In this document: positions 17,773-27,134 of the stretch, piece after piece | How the letters are laid out: each line of letters begins with the position of its first letter | How positions within the stretch are numbered: position 1 is the stretch's first letter | Source: Tepidamorphaceae bacterium | Lineage (GTDB): Bacteria > Pseudomonadota > Alphaproteobacteria > Rhizobiales > JAKSCL01 | Length of the DNA: 64,000 nucleotides | Direction of reading: 5' to 3' | NCBI GenBank assembly: GCA_028289445.1 | Contig: JANQPO010000020.1 | Span: forward strand, 105,665 to 169,664 | Program-made: the position numbers and the translations under genes | Notes under the pieces: generated by a model | What the model saw: only the letters and a program-made list of their open reading frames with translations | Databases searched by the model: none | Told to the model about the DNA's origin: nothing

Positions 17773-18723
17773 ATGGCCAGAACTATCTCGAAGCTTTTCG
17801 CCTGCGCCTGCGCGACCTTATTTGCGACCGGTGCGTTGGCGGCCGATTGGACCCCACCCGGTCCGATCAAACTGATGATCGGCTTCCGCGCGGGCGGTGG
17901 CGCCGACACGCAGGCCCGCCTCATCGCCGAAGCGCTTGAGGAAAATAAGGGATGGAAATTCATCCCCGAACAGGTGACCGGCAAGGGTGGCATCAACCTA
18001 GCGGCAGCGCTCAAGGATCAGCCCAATGACGGCACCGCAATCGGCATGGTCGTCACCGAAACGCTCGGCTACAACATGGCCGCGTCCAATTCCGGTCTGA
18101 CGCCACAGGACTTCACCGGCCTGACAACGACCGCCGGGTTCCAAATGGGCGTGGTCGCGCTTTCGTCGAAAGGCTGGAAATCCTTCGACGATGTCGTGGC
18201 GGCGGCAAAAGGCGGTGCCGAACTTCGTTTCGGCGCCATGAGCCCAAGGCTGGCCGATCTCGCCTATCTGGTCGGCAAGGCCCAAGGCGTGGATTTCAAT
18301 ATCGTCTCGGTGAGGGGCGGAAAGGGCGTCATGGACGGCGTCAATGCCGGCGATCTCGACCTCGGCTTCATGGCCGGCATCCAGGCCAAGGGCGTTGCAG
18401 CAGGCGATCTTGTGAACCTCGCTTCGGCGCTCTCGACACCGCTCGTGCAGACTCCGGATGCACCGACCTTCAAGGACCTTGGCGTCGAATTCAATGCCGA
18501 TGGTTATTTCGTCTTTATCGGGCCGGCCGGCATGCCCGCGGAGGCGCGCGACGCGCTGGCATCGGCGATAGCCGAAATCGTGGCGGACGAAAACTCCAAG
18601 GCGGGTGGCATCGTCAAGAAGGCGTTCGGCGGTGCCGCGACAATCAGCGGTGACGAGCTTACGGCGCTTCTCGACGGCGATTTCGCGAACGCCGGGAAGC
18701 TGCTTGAGGCCGCCTCTGAGTAA
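17773..18723 (+). CDS. TTT-family periplasmic binding protein (TctC/Bug type)
   Basis: The 316-residue protein has a Sec signal peptide (MARTISKLFACACATLFATG, cleavage expected after ALA). The mature part begins PGPIKLMIGFRAGGGADTQ, the usual opening of Bug/TctC binding proteins for carboxylates. GGAGG lies 6 bp before the start. With the next two genes it forms a tripartite tricarboxylate-type importer. The sulfatase genes on both sides suggest that it captures an anionic sulfate ester or a carboxylate, but the ligand cannot be read from the sequence. Confidence 0.93.
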   Translation: MARTISKLFACACATLFATGALAADWTPPGPIKLMIGFRAGGGADTQARLIAEALEENKGWKFIPEQVTGKGGINLAAALKDQPNDGTAIGMVVTETLGYNMAASNSGLTPQDFTGLTTTAGFQMGVVALSSKGWKSFDDVVAAAKGGAELRFGAMSPRLADLAYLVGKAQGVDFNIVSVRGGKGVMDGVNAGDLDLGFMAGIQAKGVAAGDLVNLASALSTPLVQTPDAPTFKDLGVEFNADGYFVFIGPAGMPAEARDALASAIAEIVADENSKAGGIVKKAFGGAATISGDELTALLDGDFANAGKLLEAASE

Positions 18724-18779
18724 ACCCGACCAGGGGCCGTGCGGACACGGCCCCTTTCCGTCGGGAAGGAGGTTCGATT

Positions 18780-19343
18780 GTGGGCGCATCCAGAAGCAAC
18801 CTCATTCTCGGTCTGCTCATCGTCGCCTTTTCGCTGCTCCTCCTCTTTGTCTGGGTGCCGTTGGACACGGAGACCGGTCTGATCGAAAAGGTCCGGCGTC
18901 AGGTCACCATCGGCGACGCCTTGGCGCCAACCGTCGCCGGACTATTCTTGCTGATCGGCGGCACAATCCTGGTTCTGTTCGAGCGCAAGGCGCCCCAACA
19001 GCCGACCGTCGGTCTCAGTAGCCTCGGCTTCATCGGCGCCGTTGCGCTTGTTCTCATCGTGAGCCTGTTTGCGATGCGCTATGCTGGACCGGCATTGGTG
19101 GCGATTGCCAACTTGGCATCGGACACGCCACAGGAGTATCGCCTGCTACGCGACGCGATCCCCTGGAAGTATACTGGCTATTTTCTTGGCGGATCCGCCA
19201 TGTTGGTTGGATTGATTTCGCTCGTGGAGGGGCGCATCCGCGCCGTGACGGTTGCCGTCGCCATCGCAGCGGTCGTCGTTTTGATTATCCTTTATGACCT
19301 ACCGTTCGACGATCTCTTGTTGCCGCCCAACGGAGACGTCTAG
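18780..19343 (+). CDS. TTT-family small membrane subunit (TctB)
   Basis: The 187-residue product starts with GTG and has about four to five hydrophobic segments separated by short charged loops, as in TctB. GGAGG lies 7 bp before the start. It overlaps the TctA gene by one base. It is the small membrane subunit, of low sequence conservation, of the importer. Confidence 0.88.
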   Translation: MGASRSNLILGLLIVAFSLLLLFVWVPLDTETGLIEKVRRQVTIGDALAPTVAGLFLLIGGTILVLFERKAPQQPTVGLSSLGFIGAVALVLIVSLFAMRYAGPALVAIANLASDTPQEYRLLRDAIPWKYTGYFLGGSAMLVGLISLVEGRIRAVTVAVAIAAVVVLIILYDLPFDDLLLPPNGDV

Positions 19344-20932
19344 TGGGCACGCTCGATTACGTGTGGCTCGGTGTGCAGGCCGTGTTCCAGGGGCCTGAGG
19401 CCTTCTCGGTTCTAGGCCTCGGCATATCCATAACGCTCGTCATGATCCTCTCCGGCTTCTTGCTCGGTATCGCCGTCGGCGCGACGCCTGGCTTGGCCGG
19501 TCCGATCGCCATGGCAATCGCGCTACCGATCCTGATCTCGACATTCGGCTACACACCGGACGCGCTGCTGCCGGTCATGGGCTTCCTCATCGGCGTCATG
19601 AAGGGGGCAACGGTTGGCGGCGCCGTGCCGGCGATCCTGTTCAACACGCCAGGCACACCCGATGCGTTCATGACAACGCTGGACGGCTACCCGATGACCA
19701 AGAAAGGGCAGGCCAAGAAGGCGCTGCGCGTCGCTCATTTCTCCTCCGTCAGCGGCGACACGTTCTCCGACATCGTGCTGTTCGTCTGCGCGCCGTTTCT
19801 GGCCCTGCTGGTGGAGAGCTATCTCGATCTGCCGGAGAAGACGGCCCTGTTGATCCTGTCGCTGTCGTTCATCGCTGCGGTCATCGGTGGGTCGCCGGCG
19901 AAAGGCTTGATCTCGGTCGGGCTCGGCCTGCTTGCGGTGTTTATCGGTACCGGCGAGGATTTCTATCCGAGGCTTTCCATGGGAACGCCCCAGCTCTCCC
20001 AAGGCTTCCCGATCGCGACCGCCATTCTCGGCATCTTGATCGTCAGCGCCGTCTTCAAGGAACTCGAAGACTTGTGGGTGGAGAAACGCCGCAGCGGCAA
20101 AATCGAATTGACATCGCAGAGCGGCGATCAGCGTCTTCACATGGCCGACATTCGCCGCCTGTTTCCCTATATCGCCAGGTCATCGGTCATTGGCACGGCT
20201 ATCGGTGCATTGCCGGGGATCGGTTCAACGCTTGCGGCGACGCTCGGCTACACAATCGGCCGCGGCCGCTACGAGAAGCGGAAGGGTGCCGACGATCCGG
20301 ACTTCGGCGAAGGTGCACCGGAGGGCGTCGCCTCGACCGAGGCGGCCAACTCTTCGGTCTCGGGCGCAAACCTGATACCGGTCCTGTCGCTCGGCATTCC
20401 CGGCAACGCTGCGGCCGTGTTCTTGATCCTCGCGGCCGAAAGCATCGGCGGCTTCAATCCCGGACCGTCGGTGTTCCGGTTCACCGCCGACACGGTCAAT
20501 CCCGAACTTGTCGTCGCCTTCGGTCTGTTCACCTCGATGTTCATCGCCAATGTCCTGAACTGGACGATCGGCGGCGTATTCATGCGCTCCATGGGCGTCA
20601 TGGTGCGCGTGCCCAAACAGTTCCTTCTGCCGATCGTGCTGCTATTGACCCTGACTGCGGTCTACGTCCAGGAGGCGCGGATGGCGGCGATCTGGTTCAC
20701 GCTTGGATTTGGCGTTTTGGGCTATTTCATGCGCTCGGTCGGCATTTCCCCTCTGCCTTTCGTCATCGCCTTTATCCTCGGCGGCAAGCTTGAGGAAAGC
20801 GCGCGGCAGGCTTTTTCCGCGACCGGCGGCGATCCCTTCTTCCTGTTCAACAATCCGATCGCGCTCGCCTTCATGCTGCTATCGGTCGGCGTGATCGTTG
20901 TCACCGCACGCAATGCGAGGAAGGCGGAATGA
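19343..20932 (+). CDS. TTT-family large membrane subunit (TctA)
   Basis: The 529-residue protein starts with GTG and has about 11-12 hydrophobic segments. It carries the TctA hallmark GVATGATPGLAGPIAMA-like segment (here GIAVGATPGLAGPIAMAIAL), then NTPGTPDAFMTTLDGYPM and LGIPGNAAAVFLI. It forms the transport channel, driven by the ion gradient. Its last codon overlaps the start of the second sulfatase gene (ATGA), so import and sulfate-ester cleavage are translationally linked. Confidence 0.94.
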   Translation: MGTLDYVWLGVQAVFQGPEAFSVLGLGISITLVMILSGFLLGIAVGATPGLAGPIAMAIALPILISTFGYTPDALLPVMGFLIGVMKGATVGGAVPAILFNTPGTPDAFMTTLDGYPMTKKGQAKKALRVAHFSSVSGDTFSDIVLFVCAPFLALLVESYLDLPEKTALLILSLSFIAAVIGGSPAKGLISVGLGLLAVFIGTGEDFYPRLSMGTPQLSQGFPIATAILGILIVSAVFKELEDLWVEKRRSGKIELTSQSGDQRLHMADIRRLFPYIARSSVIGTAIGALPGIGSTLAATLGYTIGRGRYEKRKGADDPDFGEGAPEGVASTEAANSSVSGANLIPVLSLGIPGNAAAVFLILAAESIGGFNPGPSVFRFTADTVNPELVVAFGLFTSMFIANVLNWTIGGVFMRSMGVMVRVPKQFLLPIVLLLTLTAVYVQEARMAAIWFTLGFGVLGYFMRSVGISPLPFVIAFILGGKLEESARQAFSATGGDPFFLFNNPIALAFMLLSVGVIVVTARNARKAE

Positions 20933-22455
20933 ACCGGCCAAACATCCTACTGATTTCAGCGGACCAGCAGCGGGCCGATTGCTTCGGCTTCGAAGGTCGA
21001 AACGTCAAGACACCACACCTCGACCGGCTTGCCGCGGAGGGCACACGCTTTTCTAACTGCATTACGCCGTGCGTCGTTTGTCAGCCGGCGCGTGCTTCGA
21101 TCCTGACAGGCCAGCTCTGCCGGACCCATGGGGTCCATGACAACGGCATCGATCTCAATCCGGAGATCGGCGACAAGGGCTTTGCCGGCGCGATGAGCGC
21201 CGCCGGTTATGAAACCTCGTTCTTCGGCAAGGCGCACTTTTCGACCTTCCATACGTTCGAGCCAACCGGGACACCGGAATGTCTGAGGTCTTCAGCCAGC
21301 TATGCCGATGATTGGTATGGCCCCTACATGGGGTTCGGCCATGTCGAATTGATGCTTGTCGGGCACAACTGGTTTCTTCCCGAGAAACCGCCGGCGGGCC
21401 AGCACTATGAGCGCTGGTTCTACGCGGATGGCCGAGGCGATGAGAAGAACGCGCTTTACCGGGAAAACGCCGGCGATACCAAAGACGCCGCGCAGACCTG
21501 GCACTCGAAGCTTCCTGTCGCCTGGCACAACACGACCTGGACAGCAGACCGCGCCATCGAGTGGCTGAAACACGGCCGTAGCGACCAGCCCTTTTGCACC
21601 TGGGTCAGCTTCCCCGATCCGCATCACCCGTTCGACGCGCCTGAGCCCTGGTCGCGCCTGCACGATCCGGCCGATGTGGACTTGCCAAAGCACCGCACCC
21701 GCGACTTCGCGAATAGGCCGTGGTGGCACGAGGCGGCGGTGACCGCCGAGCCGACCGGGTCCAAGGAAGCCGCTGAGACGCGCAAGAGCTACAGCCGTAT
21801 CCAACCGCAAAGCGACGACCAACTGCGCGAGATCATCGCCAACACCTACGGACAGATCGCGCTGATCGACCACAATGTCGGTCGCATCCTGATCGCGCTT
21901 GAAGAGGCCGGTCTGTCGAAAAACACGCTCGTGATCTACATTTCAGATCACGGCGATTGGTTGGGCGATCACGGCCTCATTCTCAAAGGTCCGATGCACT
22001 ATGACGGATTGCTCAAAGTGCCGATGATCGTTCGGGGTCCGGATGTCCCGGCCGGCAAAGTGATCGATGAGCCGGTTTCGACCCTCGATCTCGGCGCGAC
22101 GTTTTTCGACTATGGACAGGCCGAACCGCTTCTCACGCAACACGGCCAAAGCCTGCGAGCGCTGATTGAGACATCCGACGCGAGGCGCGATTTCGCGCTC
22201 AACGAATGGGAGCTGTTGCCGACGCGCGCCGGCGTGGCGCTTAGCCTTCGCACGGTGCGCACCAAGACCCACAAGATGACGATCGATCTGCAATCCGGCG
22301 CCGGCGAACTCTACGACATGGTCAATGATCCAGGCGAGATGATCAACCTGTTCGATGATCCATCGGTCGCCGCGCTTAGAAAGCAGTTGATCGCCGCGAT
22401 CGACTCCCGGCCGAACGACCAGATCGCCAATCAAGCGCAGGCCGGCATGGCGTAA
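20929..22455 (+). CDS. second type I sulfatase
   Basis: The 508-residue protein has the N-terminal metal site LLISADQQRADCFGFEGRN and the C-x-P-x-R signature CQPARASILTG with Cys51 as the formylglycine precursor. ISDHGDWLGDHGLILKGPM follows. No signal peptide is seen, so it is probably cytoplasmic. It is clearly distinct from the sulfatase at 15745-17184, so the locus has two different enzymes, one per arm. These may act on two ester bonds or two related substrates. Confidence 0.92.
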   Translation: MNRPNILLISADQQRADCFGFEGRNVKTPHLDRLAAEGTRFSNCITPCVVCQPARASILTGQLCRTHGVHDNGIDLNPEIGDKGFAGAMSAAGYETSFFGKAHFSTFHTFEPTGTPECLRSSASYADDWYGPYMGFGHVELMLVGHNWFLPEKPPAGQHYERWFYADGRGDEKNALYRENAGDTKDAAQTWHSKLPVAWHNTTWTADRAIEWLKHGRSDQPFCTWVSFPDPHHPFDAPEPWSRLHDPADVDLPKHRTRDFANRPWWHEAAVTAEPTGSKEAAETRKSYSRIQPQSDDQLREIIANTYGQIALIDHNVGRILIALEEAGLSKNTLVIYISDHGDWLGDHGLILKGPMHYDGLLKVPMIVRGPDVPAGKVIDEPVSTLDLGATFFDYGQAEPLLTQHGQSLRALIETSDARRDFALNEWELLPTRAGVALSLRTVRTKTHKMTIDLQSGAGELYDMVNDPGEMINLFDDPSVAALRKQLIAAIDSRPNDQIANQAQAGMA

Positions 22456-22555
22456 TCGACCATCCCACGGTCTGGTCGCAGGCGCCCTTGATCCTGCGAT
22501 CGCCTCGCGGACGAATGGTTCGATTGACTATGTCGTTCACACAGTTGAGCTGACG

Positions 22556-22789
22556 TCAGCGGGCCTCGGAGATCACGACCCAGCTGCTTGGGCCACTCAT
22601 GCTGAACTCTAACGAGTCCGAAGCGCAAAACGCGGCATGCGCAAACGTCTTTGAACCCATGTCCATCTTGGCGCTCATTGGCGGCAAGTTCAGCCGCTTC
22701 GGAATCGAAACAATGGCATTTGCCGATTGAGTGAAAACGCCGAAGGCCATCATCGCGATGACGCCGGCGATCAGTTTACGTCCCAACAT
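22556..22789 (-). CDS. small secreted protein of unknown function
   Basis: The 77-residue frame begins with a good signal peptide (MLGRKLIAGVIAMMAFGVF, cleavage expected after SANA near residue 25). GGGGAG lies 7 bp before the ATG, which supports real translation. The mature part of about 50 residues has one cysteine (FCASDSLEF) and no recognised domain. The segment MSAKMDMGSKTFAHAAFC loosely recalls the beginning of bacterial transglutaminase-like cysteine peptidases, so it might be a truncated member. That is only an impression. It is followed by the end of the convergent sulfatase gene. Confidence 0.5.
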   Translation of the reverse strand: MLGRKLIAGVIAMMAFGVFTQSANAIVSIPKRLNLPPMSAKMDMGSKTFAHAAFCASDSLEFSMSGPSSWVVISEAR

Positions 22790-23160
22790 CTCTGCACTCC
22801 CCTAGAGCTTATGTCCCCACTCGACATTGGATGTTGTACGTTTTACCGGACGCGCGTTTTTGTTCGTTTTCGTCGATTGGAACAATTTTATACAATTTCG
22901 ATTTTCGCAGATTTGAGACCCGGGATTTCGATACCGAACCTCTCATAAGACCTTTGAATCGTTCATGTTTTCGATTCAGAAAAGACGTCTAGAAAAGAGT
23001 TTACCCTGCGTTCCAGACGGCATGTGCCGACGTCGATCGATGCTTCGAGATTAACTTGGATGGCTAAGTCTACAGCAAGCCGGACAGCAGCCGCGTCCTG
23101 TCGCAGTTCCTTCAGCGGCGCCACAAGCGACCGGTTATACGAAGACCTCTTTGGACGTCC
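22790..23160. other. intergenic, AT-rich, no gene recognised
   Basis: The 371-bp stretch lies between the start of the small secreted gene and the end of serA. It has AT-rich parts near 22855-22915 (AACAATTTTATACAATTT), where a promoter for the small gene may lie. No RNA gene, repeat or conserved coding frame was recognised. Confidence 0.5.
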
Positions 23161-24747
23161 TCAGAAGCAAAGGCGCCTGGCCTGGATCACGTTGGGAAGA
23201 TGCATGACGGCCGCCAGAACGCCATCTTCCACAGCCTCGTCGACTTCGAGCAAGGCGATCGCGTCCTCATCGCGCGCTTGTCGGCCAAGCGCGAATGTCG
23301 CGATGTTGACGCCCATTTCGCCGAGCAGCGAACCGAGCCCACCAATAAATCCTGGCTTGTCTTCGTTGCGGATGTAGAGCATCCGCGGACGGAACTCAGA
23401 TTCCAGATTGATGCCTGTGATTTGAATGATCCGCGGGCGTCCATCGGAAAATACCGTTCCGGCGATCGAAGCCTGCTGCTCTCCGGTGCAGACAGTCAAA
23501 CGGACGTAGTTCTCGTAGACGCCTTGCTGTTCGCGGAACACTTCTTCGATTTCAATGCCACGTTCCTTCGCGACCGCCGGCGCACTCACGACGTTGATGT
23601 GTTGAAGAGCGGGCCGAATTGCCCCGGCAACGATGGCCGCCGTTAGCGCTTTCGTATTCATGTCCGACACATTGCCTTCGTATTCGATACGGAGGCTGGC
23701 AATTCCAGTGTCCATCAACTGACCGGCGAAGGACCCCAGATTGTCAGCCAGGTCGACGAATGGCTGTAGACGGGGCGCCTCTTCCGCAGACACCGACGGG
23801 CTGTTCAGAGCGTTGCGCACAGCGCCGGTGTTCAGAAAGTCCGCCAACTGTTCGGCAAGCTGCACTGCGACGTTTTCCTGCGCCTCTTTCGTCGCCGCAC
23901 CCAGATGCGGAGTGCACACGACGTTGTCGAGATCGAACAGCGGGCTCTTGCGCGCCGGTTCTTCGGCGAAGACGTCCAAAGCGGCGCCGGCCACGTGGCC
24001 CGAGATCAATGCGTCGGCTAGCGCCCCTTCATCGATCAGCCCGCCACGCGCGCAGTTGATTATGCGAACGCCCTTTTTGGTTTTTGCAAGAGCCGCAGCA
24101 TCGAGAACGTTGCGCGTTTTGTCATTCAGCGGTGTGTGCAGCGTGATGAAATCGGCCCGGCGCAACACGTCTTCAAGCTCGACCTTGTGCACCCCCAGAT
24201 CCGCCGCGCGCTCCATGGACAGGAACGGATCGAACGCCATCACCTTCATCTGCAAACCGAGCGCGCGCTCGGCAACGATCGACCCGATGTTCCCGCATCC
24301 GATGATCCCGAGCGTTTTACCGGTGATCTCCACACCCATGAACCGCGATTTCTCCCACTTGCCCGCCCGGGTCGAGCAGTTTGCATCGGGGATCTGGCGG
24401 GCCAAAGCGAACATCATCGCGACTGCATGTTCGGCCGTCGTGACGGAATTGCCGAACGGCGTGTTCATCACGATGACGCCCTTCTTCGTGGCGGCAGGGA
24501 TATCGACATTGTCCACGCCAATGCCGGCGCGACCGATAACCTTCAGGTTATCCGCGCGATCGATGATGTCGGCGGTCATTTTGGTCGCGGAGCGAATGGC
24601 GATTGCATCGAAGTCGCCGATGATGGCTGCGAGGCGATCTGGATCCTTCCCGAGACCCGGCTCGAAGGTGACGTCAAGACCGTGGTCCTGGAGGACATCG
24701 ACGGCCGTGGCGGCGAGCGCATCGGAAATGAGAACCTTCGGGGTCAT
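23161..24747 (-). CDS. serA: D-3-phosphoglycerate dehydrogenase
   Basis: The enzyme oxidises 3-phosphoglycerate to 3-phosphohydroxypyruvate with NAD, the first step of serine synthesis. The product of about 528 residues has the long bacterial form. It starts with a substrate-binding domain, then the Rossmann domain with GKTLGIIGCGNIGSIVAERA, RGGLIDEGAL and the catalytic CTPHLGAATKEAQ histidine. An intervening domain and a C-terminal ACT domain (MLYIRNEDKPGFIGGLG) follow. The ATG at 24747 is preferred over the one 3 codons earlier because AAGGATG is then at the right distance. It stands alone, without serC. Confidence 0.96.
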   Translation of the reverse strand: MTPKVLISDALAATAVDVLQDHGLDVTFEPGLGKDPDRLAAIIGDFDAIAIRSATKMTADIIDRADNLKVIGRAGIGVDNVDIPAATKKGVIVMNTPFGNSVTTAEHAVAMMFALARQIPDANCSTRAGKWEKSRFMGVEITGKTLGIIGCGNIGSIVAERALGLQMKVMAFDPFLSMERAADLGVHKVELEDVLRRADFITLHTPLNDKTRNVLDAAALAKTKKGVRIINCARGGLIDEGALADALISGHVAGAALDVFAEEPARKSPLFDLDNVVCTPHLGAATKEAQENVAVQLAEQLADFLNTGAVRNALNSPSVSAEEAPRLQPFVDLADNLGSFAGQLMDTGIASLRIEYEGNVSDMNTKALTAAIVAGAIRPALQHINVVSAPAVAKERGIEIEEVFREQQGVYENYVRLTVCTGEQQASIAGTVFSDGRPRIIQITGINLESEFRPRMLYIRNEDKPGFIGGLGSLLGEMGVNIATFALGRQARDEDAIALLEVDEAVEDGVLAAVMHLPNVIQARRLCF

Positions 24748-25172
24748 CGCAGTCATCCTTGCCTGGTGTCGACGGCGTCAATCCAGACAAGGCGTTTTGA
24801 CATCGACCGCATCATCGGCCTGCTGCGGCTGCAAATATGGGTGACCACGTCGGGTGTCCGACGCATGGATCGTTGACATTTGCCACCAGCCCTGTCCGGT
24901 GTTTTCTTTGAAGACGAGTATTACAATCAATTATGTGAGAACAATTAATCGATATTAGATCGCATGAGATCTAATATCGGAACATAACTTACAATTACTT
25001 GTTGCCTCTAAATTTCGATACAATTTTAGGAAAACTGATTCCGAACCCCTAGGCGCCCAGATCGGCACGTTTTGACCGCGTGTGAACACTGCCAACGAGC
25101 CCGTGGTCTCCATTCGACATGCGCCATAAATGCATCGCGCTCAGTCTGGCTGTGACGTGGAACGCCCAGCGC
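24748..25172. other. intergenic, AT-rich, with one strong palindrome
   Basis: This 425-bp region separates serA from the end of the TRAP permease gene. Its middle (24890-25040) is much richer in AT than the surrounding genes. Besides the palindrome at 24950-24979 no gene, RNA or repeat was recognised. It should hold the serA promoter. Confidence 0.5.
24950..24979. promoter_or_regulatory. 30-bp perfect palindrome upstream of serA
   Basis: CGATATTAGATC-gcatga-GATCTAATATCG has 12-bp arms with no mismatch. It lies about 200 bp before serA and about 190 bp after the TRAP operon end. It could be a regulator operator or an RNA hairpin. No T-run follows on either strand, which argues against a classical terminator. 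Confidence 0.5.
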
Positions 25173-26477
25173 TCAGTTGTTCATGGTGTTGGGCAGATAC
25201 ATCACGATGTCCGGGAACATCACGATCAAGGCGACGCCCACGATCAACAGCAAGAAGAACGGCACCGAATTCCGGGCAATGTCTAGGATGTTGACCCCGG
25301 TGATGCCCTGTAAAACGAAGAGATTGAACCCCACCGGCGGCGTTATCTGCGACATCTCCACGACCAGAACCAGAAAGATGCCGAACCAAATGAGATCGAT
25401 ACCGACGATTTCGACCATGGGGACGACGACGGCTGTCGTCAAAACGACCACTGAGATGCCGTCAAGGAAGCAGCCGAGGAGTATGAAAAAGAGCGTTAGC
25501 GCCGCGATCAACCCGTAGGTCGGCAATTGGAGATCGGCAATCCACAACGCAAGCACACGCGGAATCCCGGTGAAGCCCATGGCAACCGTCAAGAACGCCG
25601 CCCCCGACAGAATGAAGACAATCATGCAGGATGTGCGGGTCGCACCCATTAGGCTTTCAGAAAACAGATTCCAAGACAGGTCGCCGCTGCGCCAGGTCAA
25701 CAACAGTGAAAACAAAACACCGACTGCTGCGGCATCCGTCGGCGACGCGATCCCGGAATAGATCGAGCCGATAACGCCAACGATGAGCAACAGGAAGGGC
25801 AAAAGCGACAACGAGCGGCGAAGCTTCTCGCCCATTGGCAAATGCTGCTCGGCGGCCGTCGGCATTCGGTTTCGGTTCATCGCTGACCACACAGCGACAT
25901 AGCCCATGAACAGCAAGAGCATCATGATGCCGGGGCCGACGCCTGCGAGGAACAGTCGGGTGATCGATTCCTCAATCGCCACGCCGTACACGATCAAAAT
26001 AATCGACGGCGGAATGAGCAGTCCCAGTGTTCCCGATCCGGCCAGCGTGCCGATGATCATGCCTTCGTCATAGCGCCGTTTTCTCAGCTCTGGCACCGAG
26101 ATCTTGCCAACGGTCGCGCAAGTCGCTGCTGAGGATCCCGACACGGCCGCAAACAAACCACTGCCGACAACGTTGACGTGCAGCAACGCGCCGGGGAACC
26201 GGCTCAGCCATGGTGCTAATCCGGAAAAAAGATCGTTCGACAGTCGCGAGCGAAAGAGGATCTCACCAATCCAGATGAACATTGGCAATGCCGCCAGCGC
26301 CCAGGAATTGTTGCTCCCCCAAACACTCGTCGCCAGAACCTGGCCAATCGGGGCGTCGGTGAAGAGCCACATCCCGAAGAAGCCGACGGTAAGCAGCGAG
26401 ATCGCCACCCAGACGCCGCTGGCGAGCCAGGCAAAGAGGACGACAATGAGAACAGCGCTAGCGAATAGCTGATCCAT
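25173..26477 (-). CDS. TRAP transporter large permease (DctM)
   Basis: The 434-residue protein has about 12 hydrophobic segments and DctM-type landmarks: GSGLFAAVSGSSAATCATVG, GTLAGSGTLGLLIPPSII and SQITPPVGFNLFVLQG. It forms the sodium-driven channel for a substrate delivered by the periplasmic binding protein. Its start overlaps the end of the small permease gene by 20 bp. It is the last gene of a three-gene operon. Confidence 0.95.
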   Translation of the reverse strand: MDQLFASAVLIVVLFAWLASGVWVAISLLTVGFFGMWLFTDAPIGQVLATSVWGSNNSWALAALPMFIWIGEILFRSRLSNDLFSGLAPWLSRFPGALLHVNVVGSGLFAAVSGSSAATCATVGKISVPELRKRRYDEGMIIGTLAGSGTLGLLIPPSIILIVYGVAIEESITRLFLAGVGPGIMMLLLFMGYVAVWSAMNRNRMPTAAEQHLPMGEKLRRSLSLLPFLLLIVGVIGSIYSGIASPTDAAAVGVLFSLLLTWRSGDLSWNLFSESLMGATRTSCMIVFILSGAAFLTVAMGFTGIPRVLALWIADLQLPTYGLIAALTLFFILLGCFLDGISVVVLTTAVVVPMVEIVGIDLIWFGIFLVLVVEMSQITPPVGFNLFVLQGITGVNILDIARNSVPFFLLLIVGVALIVMFPDIVMYLPNTMNN

Positions 26478-27033
26478 TCGGCTCCTCCTGCACGGCTGTG
26501 GGGCTCTCGGGCGTTGGGCAATCGGACAGCCGACCGATGGCTTGCACGAATTGATCGATGAGACAGACGGTCAGACCCACCAGTCCTAAGGCCATCGGTA
26601 GCTGCGGTAACCAGATCGGGATCGCGACGATGCCTGGTGAAAGATCGTGAAAGGTCCAGGATTGGAAGACCAGATTGAAGGCCCAATAGGCGAAGTACCC
26701 TGCCATGAGCGTGCCGGCCCCATAGGCCCACACCTCAGCGATCCCCGACCAACGATCGCTCATTTTCTGGGTGAAGAGCGTCACGCGTATATGCGCACCC
26801 TTTTGGAGCGTATTGGCGAGCGCAAAGAACGTGGCACCGACAAGGAAGAACCCTGTGAACTCCGCATAGGACGGAACCACCAGGCCGAAGGCCCGCAGGC
26901 CAACGGCGACCGCGATCTTATCAATGACGTTGAACGTGACCTGAACGAGGACGATGCCGCAGATCGCCACGATCAACAGGGCCGCGAGGGCGCCGGTCAC
27001 CGCGTAAAAACCGTCCAATAGCTTGCGCATCAT
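26458..27033 (-). CDS. TRAP transporter small permease (DctQ)
   Basis: About 190 residues with four hydrophobic segments, the DctQ pattern: a loop with TLQKGAHIRVTLFTQKM, then PQLPMALGLVGLTVCLI. The ATG at 27033 places the first membrane segment about 10 residues from the N-terminus. The frame also offers GTG at 27114, which would add a 27-residue hydrophilic tail. Neither has a strong ribosome-binding site, so the start is uncertain. Confidence 0.87.
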   Translation of the reverse strand: MMRKLLDGFYAVTGALAALLIVAICGIVLVQVTFNVIDKIAVAVGLRAFGLVVPSYAEFTGFFLVGATFFALANTLQKGAHIRVTLFTQKMSDRWSGIAEVWAYGAGTLMAGYFAYWAFNLVFQSWTFHDLSPGIVAIPIWLPQLPMALGLVGLTVCLIDQFVQAIGRLSDCPTPESPTAVQEEPNGSAIR

Positions 27034-27134
27034 TCGCGAGTCCAAATCTGGCTGCCCGCGCGGCCCCAGCGCTTGCGGCGACGGCACTCGATTGCGATCA
27101 GGCGTTTGCGGCACAGGCAGTACCGCACGTGCAC

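Noticed and set aside
24136..24876. Long plus-strand open frame antisense to serA (also 23741-24844)
   Set aside because: Both are mirror frames of a well-conserved serA gene in high-GC DNA; their translations show no domain.
24950..24979. Calling the palindrome a rho-independent terminator
   Set aside because: Neither side has a T-run and the stem is AT-rich, so it does not fit the terminator pattern.
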